From NCBI GenBank assembly GCA_947586055.1, contig CANPXL010000028.1, forward strand, positions 1 to 33,522: DNA of 33,522 nt, given 5' to 3'. Below, one piece after another: positions 8,463 to 16,135 of this stretch (positions within the stretch are counted from its first letter, which is position 1; every line of letters begins with the position of its first letter). The notes under the pieces were generated by a model, which saw only the letters and a program-made list of their open reading frames with translations, did no database searches and was not told the DNA's origin. The position numbers and the translations under genes are program-made. The stretch comes from an uncultured Acetatifactor sp. (lineage in GTDB: Bacteria > Bacillota > Clostridia > Lachnospirales > Lachnospiraceae).

Positions 8463-8600
8463 TCACGAAGTTTAGGACTGGGTGACACGGACAAGGCGCG
8501 GAAAACCTCAGCCTTCTGCATCTGGACATCTGCCGCTGCGGGAATCGGTATCGCCAGGAAAATCGATATGCTGGCCTTTGCGATTGCCATATTGGTTTAG
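8454..8600 (+). pseudogene. Fragment of a MATE-family efflux transporter gene
   Basis: In this frame the DNA encodes FISRSLGLGDTDKARKTSAF followed by CIWTSAAAGI, which matches the conserved loop and following helix of MATE multidrug/Na+ antiporters (pattern ISRxLGxxDxxKAxKTSxF). The frame ends in a stop at 8598-8600; full MATE proteins have about 450 residues and twelve membrane helices, so only a sliver remains. No start codon or ribosome binding site is attached. It abuts the minus-strand relic near 8455-8462, marking a rearrangement joint. Confidence 0.6.
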
Positions 8601-9892
8601 ATACAAAATGCAGCATAGAGAGGAACGGTCTTTTTCCCGTCCTTAAAGCCAAAGTTTTTCGCAGAGAGCTTGATGGCGTAATTGGGCTTGTAGGTGTCCA
8701 TATAGACCTTTAAGCTCTTGGCTCTTGTGTTGTCGGCGGATTTGACCTCAATGGGAATGAGCCTGCCTTCCCGCTGAATGACAAAATCAATTTCCGCCCC
8801 ACGCTCGGACTCCCAATAATAGGTCCGGTAGCCGTTTATGGTGAGCTGCACATTCACATAGTTTTCTGCAAGTCCGCCCTTAAAGTCGTTCAGTTCCTCC
8901 ACCATGTAGAGGACATCATTTGCGGCCAGATCCTTTTTGGCGGCAAGCAGACCCAGATCGGAAACATAAATCTTGAAGGCGTCGATGTCACGGTAGTTTT
9001 CCAAAGGCTTTTTTACCTGTTCCACCTTGAATACCTGTGACACGATGCCGGACAGACAGAGCCATTCGATGGCGTTCTCAAATTCGGAAGCCCGACCGCC
9101 CTTCTTAATCAGTTTATATTGAAAACGGGTGTTCTTCTTTGAAAGCTGCACGGTGATGTTGTCGTATGCAAGCCGTGTCTTTTTAATCTCATTCAAGTTG
9201 TTGTACTTACTCATGTCGTTAAGATAGCTTGCCAGAATGGTGTCCTGCGTATGACGTACAAGGATATAATCCTTTGTCTGGGCAAACTGCATGACGCACT
9301 CCGGCATACCGCCCACCACAAGATACTGTCGGTAAAGCAGCATTGCCGCATCGTGCAAAGCGGAAGGTATCGGCGTGTCGGTCTGGAAGGACTTTTTAAT
9401 CTGCTCTACCAGAGCGTCCTCCCCCAGCGCAAGCATGAATTCCTCCATGTCCATCGGGTAAAGAGTTTTCATATCGACCTTACCCACGGGGAAAGAAAAC
9501 TTTGCACGGTTTACCGCAACGCCTAAAAGACTGCCCGCCACGATGATGTGATAATCGGGTGCGTCCTCACAAAAATACTTCAAAGAAGTCAGCGCCCGTT
9601 CGCAAAGCTGTACCTCGTCAAAGACGACCAGCGTTTTTTCCTTGATTATGGTTTGCCCTGCGATATGCGACAGAATAGGGATCAGATAATCGGGGCTGAT
9701 ATTTTCGTCAAAGGTTTCCGAGAGCTTCGGATTTGTTTCAAAGTTGAAATACGCCACATTCTCATAATGTGTGCGCCCAAACTCCAAAATGGAATAAGTC
9801 TTGCCGACCTGCCTTGCTCCCTGCAGGATCAGCGGCTTGCGGTGTTCGTTTTCTTTCCACGCTTCTAAAAAAGCCATGATTTTTCGGTACAT
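8597..9892 (-). CDS. AAA_14/DUF4143 ATPase with PD-(D/E)XK-like C-terminus (431 aa)
   Basis: A complete member of the archaeal-type AAA/DUF4143 family. Walker A is GARQVGKT (residues about 25-32), Walker B is LVVFDEVQLCE, and a sensor-like segment is IIVAGSLLGV. The C-terminal DUF4143 region contains AEIDFVIQREGRLIPIEVKSA, an intact PD-(D/E)XK nuclease-like signature (D, E-x-K). The start is supported by GGAGGG just upstream on the minus strand and by a TTGATT-17-TATACT promoter at 9923-9951. It is a single-gene unit whose 3' end reaches into the MATE relic. Its function in the cell is not established for this family; one proposal is a role in defence or competition, which the sequence does not test. 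Confidence 0.88.
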   Translation of the reverse strand: MYRKIMAFLEAWKENEHRKPLILQGARQVGKTYSILEFGRTHYENVAYFNFETNPKLSETFDENISPDYLIPILSHIAGQTIIKEKTLVVFDEVQLCERALTSLKYFCEDAPDYHIIVAGSLLGVAVNRAKFSFPVGKVDMKTLYPMDMEEFMLALGEDALVEQIKKSFQTDTPIPSALHDAAMLLYRQYLVVGGMPECVMQFAQTKDYILVRHTQDTILASYLNDMSKYNNLNEIKKTRLAYDNITVQLSKKNTRFQYKLIKKGGRASEFENAIEWLCLSGIVSQVFKVEQVKKPLENYRDIDAFKIYVSDLGLLAAKKDLAANDVLYMVEELNDFKGGLAENYVNVQLTINGYRTYYWESERGAEIDFVIQREGRLIPIEVKSADNTRAKSLKVYMDTYKPNYAIKLSAKNFGFKDGKKTVPLYAAFCI

Positions 9893-9922
9893 AAATGACC
9901 CTCCTGTTCAGAAGTCACTTAT

Positions 9923-9951
9923 AGTATAGTAAAAGTTCGTGTAAAAATCAA
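9923..9951 (-). promoter_or_regulatory. Sigma-A promoter of the minus-strand AAA/DUF4143 gene
   Basis: On the minus strand, TTGATT (9946-9951) and TATACT (9923-9928) are separated by exactly 17 bases. The -10 element lies about 30 bases upstream of the start codon. One arm of the inverted repeat at 9936-9988 lies inside the spacer. Confidence 0.65.
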
Positions 9952-9988
9952 TGGATATTTTGCGAATATTCGCATTAAATTACACGAA
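9936..9988. promoter_or_regulatory. Inverted repeats overlapping the AAA/DUF4143 promoter, candidate operator
   Basis: TTCGTGTAA (9936-9944) and TTACACGAA (9980-9988) are perfect 9-base arms. Between them is a separate perfect 12-base palindrome (9962-9973) built on GCGAATATTCGC; part of that sequence, CGAATATT, recurs at 9985-9992. Arms this far apart suit looping or cooperative binding of a dimeric repressor. No regulator gene is adjacent. Confidence 0.4.
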
Positions 9989-10033
9989 TATTGGAGTTGG
10001 GAAAGGAAATAAGTTTTCAGGAGGAACAGGAAG

Positions 10034-10294
10034 ATGTTTTGTTCAAAATGCGGAAAAGAACTGCCGGAAGGAGCAAGGTTCTGCGAAAACTGCGGAAGCC
10101 CGGTGGGGGAGGAAGCAAGTTTAAAACATATTGAGGTCAGCGAGGAAGACATCAGAGCGTTAGAGCAAAAACTGGGGATCAGTAATGACGATCAGCTTTG
10201 CTTTCATGTGATTTCTCCTATACAGGCAAAGCGAAAAGAAGGACGCCGGTTTAATCCGGCGTCCATTGTTTCAGCCGCTGATTCAGCGAAGTAA
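10034..10294 (+). CDS. Zinc-ribbon protein, probably truncated at its 3' end
   Basis: A ribosome binding site (AGGAGGAA, about 10019-10026) precedes the ATG. The N-terminus is a canonical double CxxC zinc ribbon (FCSKCGKELPEGARFCENCG), followed by a short helix (SEEDIRALEQKLGI). After residue about 55 the sequence loses protein character and the frame reads through the terminator hairpin (10241-10264) and into the 3' end of the convergent DUF885 gene, stopping at 10294. Proteins starting with this ribbon usually continue into a membrane or DUF region, so I read this as the 5' remnant of a longer gene. Whether it is expressed is unknown. Confidence 0.5.
   Translation: MFCSKCGKELPEGARFCENCGSPVGEEASLKHIEVSEEDIRALEQKLGISNDDQLCFHVISPIQAKRKEGRRFNPASIVSAADSAK
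10241..10264 (-). terminator. Terminator hairpin of the DUF885 gene, with the stop codon in its loop
   Basis: GGACGCCGG (10241-10249) pairs with CCGGCGTCC (10256-10264) around a 6-base loop. On the minus strand the stem is followed by TTCTTTTC. The stop codon of the minus-strand gene (10251-10253) lies inside the loop, so the end of the coding sequence forms half of the hairpin. Confidence 0.65.
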
Positions 10295-12077
10295 AATCGG
10301 AAGGGCCGGCTTCCAGAAGGAAACGGTGAAACTGATAATCAGTGTAGTCCGATCCCCAGAGTCCGGCGGCGGTATCCTTTAAGGAGAGCAGTTCCAGATA
10401 CCCGAGGTAATACTTCAGGTAATTGCAGGGTTCCAGAGCAATATAGGTATAGATCGCTCTTGCGGACGTCTCGTCCGTAATGCCGAAACCTTCAAGGATT
10501 TTGGCGATATGGCTGTATGAGGCGTTTTCGTAGTGGATCATGATGTCCAGCATGGAATACAGGCACAGCTGAAGACTGCGGTTGTATTTCTCCGCCTGCG
10601 CGTAAAGGGCTTCCTGTTCCATCCCCTGTTCCCGGAGCAGATCGGAGGCGTAGTCAAAGGAGAGAAATTCTACATACAGTGCCCAGCCCTCCAGATAGCC
10701 TCCGTACCACAGAAGCTCCCGGACGGGGCGCTCGCCGCACGCCAGGGCGGCGCGGTTTGCGTATACCGTCTGGTAGAGATGGCCGGGATAGCCTTCGTGG
10801 GCCAGTGTGGTATAAAGTTCAAGGCCGCTGATGGTCTTTTTGTTGTTGATGTAAATTACGTTGCTGTCCGTGTCGTCCAAAGGCGCCGTCAGGTAAAAAG
10901 CCGGTGCGCAGTAGTCGTCCAGATTGTCTGAAACGGACTTGACCGTTACGGAGACGGAATCTCCCGGAATCTGAGGAAAATCGCTGCGCATGCGCTTCTT
11001 GAGGTCCGTCAGCATGGAGGCGGCGTCCGTGCAGGGGAAGGACAGAGGCTGTTCCTGCGCGGAGAGCGACGCAAGTTCGGGATGCTCCGTGACGAGCGTC
11101 CGAAGGGAATCGTATACATCCGAAAATTGTTCCGCCAGCAGTTTCTGGATCTGTTCCACCGTCCGCCCGGAACCCGTCTCGGAAACCAGAAGGGCCTGAT
11201 AGTATTCCTTTCCCTGCGGTTTTGCCGCAAGACCGGTCAGCTGGATCTCATCGTCCTCCAGCAGGATCAGGCCGTCCCCCAGAGCGATGTATGCGGGAAG
11301 CATCACAGTCTTCAGCAGACGGTCGTTCCGGGACAGATACGACTGCATTTCCTTTGGAGTGATGGGGTCCGTGCCGCTCAGTTCCTCCAGCCTTCTTTGG
11401 AAGGAGGTCTGAAGAAAGTGTGTCCCGGCTTCCAGTTCCTCTTTTGTGACGATCGTGTCGCATTGTTCCCGGACCTGACGAAGCATGGCTGCGGGCATAC
11501 AAAGCCCCGCCGCTGCCTTTTCCTGTTCAAAGACCAGCAGGGATGCAAAATATTCGTCCGTCTGGTCCAGCAGGGCGAGGTAATCCTCCACGTCGCGCCT
11601 GCTGCGGAAGGAATATTCCGCCAGCAGCACCGGAAGCTGGACCTGCATACCGGAGGTGGGGGAAAGAGGTTCGCTGTAGTAGGGATATTTGCCCAGTTCC
11701 AGAGAATTTTCCAGATTTGCGGTCAGAAGACCGTACAGCCAGGCGTCCTGTTCGGAAAGATTTTCCTTATGTATGGCGCGCAGGGCGGACAGAGTGTGTT
11801 CCGTGGCCGCCCGCCCCGCTTTTACGCCGTCCGCGCTGTAAACGGGAAGGACGGGGTCGTAATCGCAGATGCCGTAATGGGCGGGGAAAGCCAGAGAATA
11901 ATGCATGTTCAGCGTGTTGCCGCTCATCTCTTCCACAAAGAGACGGGAGGTAATGTTGGAAAAGCGTTTTTCGTCCTGCCGGTAGGAAAAGAGAAAGACC
12001 GTCATGGAGCTGAAAGCCAGAAGCAGGACTGCCGTGGCCAGCAGCTGTCTGGCGGAGAGAGGAATATGTTTTTTCAA
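10251..12077 (-). CDS. DUF885 family membrane-anchored putative metallopeptidase (608 aa)
   Basis: The start is a TTG, with an AGGTGA ribosome binding site about 8 bases upstream on the minus strand. Residues about 9-30 form one hydrophobic helix after a basic start (signal anchor), so the bulk should face outside. The diagnostic segment is LYTTLAHEGYPGHLYQTVYA: the HEGYPGH motif of DUF885 (PF05960), an HExxH-like zinc site related to M32-type peptidases. Downstream Glu residues such as in GGYLEGWALYVEFLSFDYA are the probable third ligand region. Length fits the family (about 550-610 residues). DUF885 proteins are presumed peptidases, but the substrate is unknown. It ends in the hairpin at 10241-10264. 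Confidence 0.85.
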   Translation of the reverse strand: MKKHIPLSARQLLATAVLLLAFSSMTVFLFSYRQDEKRFSNITSRLFVEEMSGNTLNMHYSLAFPAHYGICDYDPVLPVYSADGVKAGRAATEHTLSALRAIHKENLSEQDAWLYGLLTANLENSLELGKYPYYSEPLSPTSGMQVQLPVLLAEYSFRSRRDVEDYLALLDQTDEYFASLLVFEQEKAAAGLCMPAAMLRQVREQCDTIVTKEELEAGTHFLQTSFQRRLEELSGTDPITPKEMQSYLSRNDRLLKTVMLPAYIALGDGLILLEDDEIQLTGLAAKPQGKEYYQALLVSETGSGRTVEQIQKLLAEQFSDVYDSLRTLVTEHPELASLSAQEQPLSFPCTDAASMLTDLKKRMRSDFPQIPGDSVSVTVKSVSDNLDDYCAPAFYLTAPLDDTDSNVIYINNKKTISGLELYTTLAHEGYPGHLYQTVYANRAALACGERPVRELLWYGGYLEGWALYVEFLSFDYASDLLREQGMEQEALYAQAEKYNRSLQLCLYSMLDIMIHYENASYSHIAKILEGFGITDETSARAIYTYIALEPCNYLKYYLGYLELLSLKDTAAGLWGSDYTDYQFHRFLLEAGPSDFTSLNQRLKQWTPD

Positions 12078-12177
12078 GAGAGATTCACCTGATCGGATTC
12101 TGCGTTGCTACAATATATGATTTTGGCCGGACGGTTATGAAAATTGCTTCCCGGGGTATACATTTTCATAGAAATTA

Positions 12178-12186
12178 TGGTATAAT
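12178..12186 (+). promoter_or_regulatory. Extended -10 promoter for the sugar kinase / transketolase operon
   Basis: TGG followed by TATAAT (12181-12186) is a perfect extended -10 element, 44 bases upstream of the kinase start. No strong -35 was found at 16-18 bases, which extended -10 promoters can tolerate. Confidence 0.5.
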
Positions 12187-12230
12187 TCTTGTGAATAAAA
12201 ACGGCTGTGCGGCAGCGGAAAAGAGGGAAA

Positions 12231-13829
12231 ATGAGCGAAGCGATCAAACGAGCCATAGAGGATGGCAGAACGGTGCTGGGGATTGAATTTGGTTCTACCC
12301 GCATCAAGGCGGTTCTGGTGGACGAAAGCCATCAGCCCGTGGCAATGGGAACCTACGACTGGGAAAACCGGCTGGAGAACAATATCTGGACTTACAGTCT
12401 GGATGATATCTGGGGAGGACTCAGGGGCTGCTATCGGAGTCTTGCCGCGGATGTGCAGGGAAAATACGGCATTCCGCTGACGAAGCTCGGCGCCCTTGGC
12501 TTTTCGGGGATGATGCACGGTTACATGCCTTTTGACAAGACGGGCAGGCTGCTGGTTCCCTTCCGGACATGGCGCAACACTATGACGGAGGAAGCGTGCA
12601 GAACGCTGACTTCCACATTTCAGTTCAATATTCCTCAGAGATGGAGTATCGCCCACCTCTATCAGGCGATTCTCAACGGCGAAGAGCATGTGAAGGATAT
12701 TTCTTATCTGACAACGCTTGCAGGGTACATACACTGGATGCTTTCCGGCGAGAAGGTGCTGGGAATCGGGGAGGCGTCCGGCATGTTCCCCATTGATTCG
12801 GAAATCAGGGACTATGACCGGAGGATGCTGGATCAGTTTGACGGTCTGGTGGCGCTCAGAGGACTTTCATGGAGGATCCGCGATATTCTGCCGAAGGTGC
12901 TCTGCGCCGGCGAAAACGCGGGAACGCTGACCGCGGAGGGGGCAAAGCTTCTCGATCCCTCTGGAACGCTCCAGCCCGGGGCGGCAATGTGCCCTCCCGA
13001 GGGAGACGCGGGTACCGGCATGACCGCAACGAACAGCGTGGCTGTGAGAACGGGTAATATTTCCGCAGGAACCTCCATTTTTTCCATGGTGGTGACACAG
13101 AAGGCGCTCTCAAAGGTCCACGAGGAGATCGACATGGTGACGACGCCGGATGGCAATCCGGTGGCCATGGTGCACTGCAACAACTGTACTTCCGACCTGA
13201 ACGCATGGGTGGGGCTTTTTGACCAGTTCGCGGAAAAGTTCGGAATGAAGATCGACAGGAACGATCTCTACGGAGAGCTGTACAGGGAGGCCCTGAAGGC
13301 GGATCCTGACTGCGGCGGCCTGATGGCGTACAATTACTTTTCCGGGGAACCTGTTATGGGGCTGGACGAGGGAAGGCCGCTGTTCGTGAGAATGCCGGAC
13401 GCATCCTTTACGCTGGCGAACTTTATGCGGAGCCATCTTTACAGCGCCATGGCGGCCCTGAAGATCGGCAATGACATCCTGATGAAGGAGGAACATGTGC
13501 AGGTGGATTCCCTGACGGGTCACGGCGGCCTGTTCAAGACGCCCGTGGTGGGCCAGCAGCTGATGGCGGCGGCCATGAACGCGCCGGTCACCGTGATGGA
13601 CACCGCAAGCGAAGGCGGCCCCTGGGGCATCGCGATCCTGGCATGTTATATGATGGAACGGGATGCAAAGGAGAGTCTGGCGGATTATCTGCAGAACAGG
13701 ATTTTTGCGGGCCAGACAGGAACGACCGTCGCTCCCCGGCCGGAGGACGTAAAGGGCTTCGATGCCTTTATCGAGAAGTACAAGGCGGCGCTGGCAGCGG
13801 AAAAGGCTGCGGTCGAGGGGCTGAAGTAA
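12231..13829 (+). CDS. FGGY-family carbohydrate kinase (532 aa)
   Basis: Starts at the ATG after AAGAGGGAAA; an in-frame ATG at 12207 has no ribosome binding site. The N-terminal phosphate-binding loop is [17 protein letters not shown] (residues about 15-31), with the sugar-contact region [14 protein letters not shown], where xylulokinases have GQMHG. The segment [20 protein letters not shown] carries the probable catalytic Asp. Substrate cannot be read from sequence. Two transketolase genes lie downstream on the same strand, which suggests a ketopentose or related sugar whose phosphate enters the pentose phosphate pathway; xylulokinase-like activity is the leading guess. Length is slightly above the family norm (about 500). 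It is probably cotranscribed with the transketolase genes across a 177-base structured gap. Confidence 0.82.
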   Translation: MSEAIKRAIEDGRTVLGIEFGSTRIKAVLVDESHQPVAMGTYDWENRLENNIWTYSLDDIWGGLRGCYRSLAADVQGKYGIPLTKLGALGFSGMMHGYMPFDKTGRLLVPFRTWRNTMTEEACRTLTSTFQFNIPQRWSIAHLYQAILNGEEHVKDISYLTTLAGYIHWMLSGEKVLGIGEASGMFPIDSEIRDYDRRMLDQFDGLVALRGLSWRIRDILPKVLCAGENAGTLTAEGAKLLDPSGTLQPGAAMCPPEGDAGTGMTATNSVAVRTGNISAGTSIFSMVVTQKALSKVHEEIDMVTTPDGNPVAMVHCNNCTSDLNAWVGLFDQFAEKFGMKIDRNDLYGELYREALKADPDCGGLMAYNYFSGEPVMGLDEGRPLFVRMPDASFTLANFMRSHLYSAMAALKIGNDILMKEEHVQVDSLTGHGGLFKTPVVGQQLMAAAMNAPVTVMDTASEGGPWGIAILACYMMERDAKESLADYLQNRIFAGQTGTTVAPRPEDVKGFDAFIEKYKAALAAEKAAVEGLK

Positions 13830-14006
13830 GACGGCCGCAACAAAAATCTGGACGCATTGTGAGAACTATGCTACTATGGAAGCAAATCAAATCCCCCGCG
13901 GCATTTGCCAAATGCCCGCACAGGCGCCGGCGCAGGTCAGCCCTGCCGTCACGCTTCTTGCCCGCGGGGACTAAATGATGCCGGATACGGCAGAATGGAG
14001 GAAACC
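13830..14006 (+). other. Structured spacer between kinase and transketolase genes
   Basis: The 177-base gap contains several inverted repeats: GGCATTT / AAATGCC (13900-13906 with 13910-13916), CCCCGCGG (13894-13901) with CCGCGGGG (13962-13969), and GCAGG with CCTGC around 13932-13946. None is followed by a T-run, so this does not look like a simple terminator. It may be an mRNA leader, a processing site or an operator (the 7-3-7 dyad). No consensus promoter is evident. Confidence 0.3.
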
Positions 14007-14849
14007 ATGAACAATTTAGAACTGCGGAAACACGCAAACGACGTGCGCAAGGGTATTGTAACGGCAGTTCACAGCGCGAAGGCGGGACATCCCGGCGGAT
14101 CCCTCTCCGCGGCTGACGTGTATACCTACCTGTACTTTGAAGAGATGAACATCGATCCGAAGAACCCCGATATGGAGGACAGAGACAGGTTCGTGTTGTC
14201 CAAGGGACACACGGCCCCCGGTCTGTATTCCACCCTGGCGAACAGGGGGTTCTTCCCTGTGGAGGATCTGAAGACCCTCCGGAAACTGGGATCCTATCTG
14301 CAGGGCCATCCCAGCATACATATTCCCGGCGTTGACATGTCTTCCGGCTCTCTGGGACAGGGCATTTCCGCAGCCGTCGGCATGGCGCTGGGCGCAAAGA
14401 TGAACAATAAGAGCTTCCGGGTTTATACCCTGCTTGGCGACGGCGAGATCCAGGAGGGTCAGGTATGGGAGGCCGCAATGTTTGCAGGCCACCGCAAGCT
14501 GGATAATCTCTGCGTGATCGTGGACAACAACAATCTGCAGATCGACGGCCCCATCGATCAGGTCTGCTCCCCCTATCCCATCGATAAGAAGTTTGAGGCG
14601 TTCAACTTCCATGTGATCAATGTGGACGCTCATGATTTTGACGCCCTCAGGGCTGCCTTCAAAGAGGCGAGAGAGACAAAGGGAATGCCTACCTGTCTGG
14701 TGATCCACAGCGTAAAGGGCAAGGGCGTTTCCTTTATGGAGAATCAGGCCGGCTGGCACGGCAAGGCGCCAAACGACGAGGAATACGCCGTGGCGATGGT
14801 TGATCTGGACAGGATCGCGGCAGAATTAGAGAAAGAAGGTGAAGCGTAA
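14007..14849 (+). CDS. Transketolase, N-terminal (TPP pyrimidine/pyrophosphate) subunit (280 aa)
   Basis: Contains the transketolase N-terminal hallmarks in order: HSAKAGHPGGSLSAADVY, then DRFVLSKGHTAPGLY, GSLGQGISAAVGMALGAK, and the thiamine-diphosphate motif GDGEIQEGQVWEAAMFAG (GDG...) with NNLQ. It stops at residue 280, where a full-length transketolase would continue into its pyrimidine-binding domain, so this is the split form common in Clostridia and archaea. The start at 14007 follows GGAGGAA closely; the ATG at 13995 overlaps that ribosome binding site. The stop TAA overlaps the next ATG by one base (TAATG), so translation of the two subunits is coupled and a 1:1 ratio is expected. 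The enzyme moves two-carbon units between ketose and aldose phosphates. Confidence 0.95.
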   Translation: MNNLELRKHANDVRKGIVTAVHSAKAGHPGGSLSAADVYTYLYFEEMNIDPKNPDMEDRDRFVLSKGHTAPGLYSTLANRGFFPVEDLKTLRKLGSYLQGHPSIHIPGVDMSSGSLGQGISAAVGMALGAKMNNKSFRVYTLLGDGEIQEGQVWEAAMFAGHRKLDNLCVIVDNNNLQIDGPIDQVCSPYPIDKKFEAFNFHVINVDAHDFDALRAAFKEARETKGMPTCLVIHSVKGKGVSFMENQAGWHGKAPNDEEYAVAMVDLDRIAAELEKEGEA

Positions 14850-15787
14850 TGGCAGAGATAAAGAAAATTGCAACCCGTGAAAGCTACGGCAATGCGCTGA
14901 AGGAGCTGGGCGCGGAATTTCCTGAACTGGTGGTGCTGGACGCTGATCTGGCGGAAGCGACCAAGACTGGTATCTTTAAGAAAGCTTATCCCGACCGTCA
15001 TATCGACTGCGGCATTGCAGAGTGCAACATGATGGGCATTGCGGCCGGACTGTCTCTGGTGGGCAAGATCCCCTTTGTAAGTTCCTTCGCCATGTTCGCG
15101 GCAGGGCGCGCTTTTGAGCAGGTCCGCAACTCGATCGGTTATCCTCATCTGAACGTAAAGATCGGCGCTACCCATGCGGGCATTACTGTCGGTGAGGACG
15201 GCGCGTCCCACCAGTGCAACGAGGACATTGCGCTGATGCGCACGATTCCCGGCATGGTGGTTATGTGTCCCGCTGACGATATCGAAGCGAAGGCTGCTGT
15301 CCGGGCGGCTCTGGAGCATGAAGGCCCCGTTTATATCCGCTTTGGCCGTTCTGCGGTGCCCGTGATCAATGACAATCCCGATTACAAGTTTGAGATCGGC
15401 AAAGGAACCGTTCTGCGGGAGGGAACCGACGTGACCCTTGTGGCCACGGGAATCTGCGTGGATTCCGCTCTGGGCGCGGCGGAAAAGCTGGCCGCGGAGG
15501 GCATCAGCGCCGAGGTCATCAATATCTGCACCATCAAGCCGCTGGATGAGGATTTGATCGTAAAGAGCGCAAAGAAGACCGGAAAGGTGGTTACGGTGGA
15601 AGAGCACTCCGTGATCGGCGGCCTTGGCAGCGCGGTCTGCGACTGCCTGTGCGCAAAGCTTCCTGTGCCGGTGAAGAAGATCGGCATGCAGGATGTGTTT
15701 GGCGAGTCCGGTTCCGCCGCGGCGCTGGTACAGAAGTACGGACTGGATGCGGAAGGCGTTTATAAGTCCGTAAAGGAATTTTTGTAA
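14849..15787 (+). CDS. Transketolase, C-terminal subunit (312 aa)
   Basis: Matches the pyrimidine-binding and C-terminal domains: LDADLAEATKTGIFKKAYP, DCGIAECNMMGIAAGLSLVG (containing the conserved Glu that activates thiamine diphosphate), then ATHAGITVGEDGASHQCNED and the C-terminal domain with VTVEEHSVIGGLGSAV. Together with the preceding gene it makes one transketolase of normal total length (about 590 residues). Its ATG shares a base with the previous stop. It is followed by a strong terminator at 15843-15889. This gene order (N half then C half) is the usual one. Confidence 0.95.
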   Translation: MAEIKKIATRESYGNALKELGAEFPELVVLDADLAEATKTGIFKKAYPDRHIDCGIAECNMMGIAAGLSLVGKIPFVSSFAMFAAGRAFEQVRNSIGYPHLNVKIGATHAGITVGEDGASHQCNEDIALMRTIPGMVVMCPADDIEAKAAVRAALEHEGPVYIRFGRSAVPVINDNPDYKFEIGKGTVLREGTDVTLVATGICVDSALGAAEKLAAEGISAEVINICTIKPLDEDLIVKSAKKTGKVVTVEEHSVIGGLGSAVCDCLCAKLPVPVKKIGMQDVFGESGSAAALVQKYGLDAEGVYKSVKEFL

Positions 15788-15842
15788 ACCGTAAATAGCG
15801 CGGTATTAAAGGACGAAGCGATTTATCGAAAAAGTAAACATG

Positions 15843-15889
15843 CGGGGGCTGCGGTATCGGCAAACTGGTTTGCTGGGCGGCAGCCCCCG
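15843..15889 (+). terminator. Terminator of the transketolase operon
   Basis: CGGGGGCTGC (15843-15852) pairs with GCAGCCCCCG (15880-15889); an inner GCAAAC/GTTTGC stem adds to it. The plus strand continues with TGGTCTTTCTC and then a T-rich tract. Its placement just beyond the left 32-bp repeat suggests it once sat between convergent genes. Confidence 0.8.
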
Positions 15890-15911
15890 TGGTCTTTCTC
15901 TTATTATTTTT

Positions 15912-15943
15912 CCTTTTCCACAATCCCCATTCGCTTGTTTTGA
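15912..15943. repeat. Left copy of a 32-bp perfect direct repeat
   Basis: Identical over 32 bases to 17475-17506. Read on the minus strand it encodes a frame ending QNKRMGIVEKEK and a stop, almost the same C-terminus as the glycosyltransferase at 17467-18570 (QNKRMGIVEKGN). Between the two copies lies the AlbA_2/RecG-like gene with its promoter. Confidence 0.9.
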
Positions 15944-16070
15944 AACATGAGTCGCATCAAGGTTGTCTTTTGCTTTCCGTTTTTCCAATTTCGCCTTTGT
16001 ATAAGTATCCATGTACTTTGAAAATTCAATCATATCTGGCGCTTAAACAGAAATCGTTTTTATAAATATC
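15944..16070. other. Possible gene relic between the left repeat and the AlbA_2 gene promoter
   Basis: A minus-strand frame starting at 16033 reads FSKYMDTYTKAKLEKRK and then shifts out of register with the repeat-encoded C-terminus. The pattern YMDxY weakly recalls FMDQY near the end of the neighbouring glycosyltransferase, so this could be a decayed paralogue end. The evidence is thin. Nothing else is seen here. Confidence 0.25.
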
Positions 16071-16099
16071 TTGCAAAGCGGACACAATCTGATTATAAT
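16071..16099 (+). promoter_or_regulatory. Sigma-A promoter of the AlbA_2/RecG-like gene
   Basis: TTGCAA (16071-16076), 17-base spacer, TATAAT (16094-16099), 36 bases upstream of the start codon. It lies inside the repeat-bracketed segment, so the segment carries its own expression signal. Confidence 0.75.
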
Positions 16100-16135
16100 A
16101 ATTATTAGATTAGATTGGAAACTGGAGGGGCGTTA

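Noticed and set aside
11082..12092. 336-residue plus-strand frame antisense to the DUF885 gene
   Set aside because: The opposite strand carries the HEGYPGH motif and a signal anchor; this frame has no ribosome binding site and shadow-like composition.
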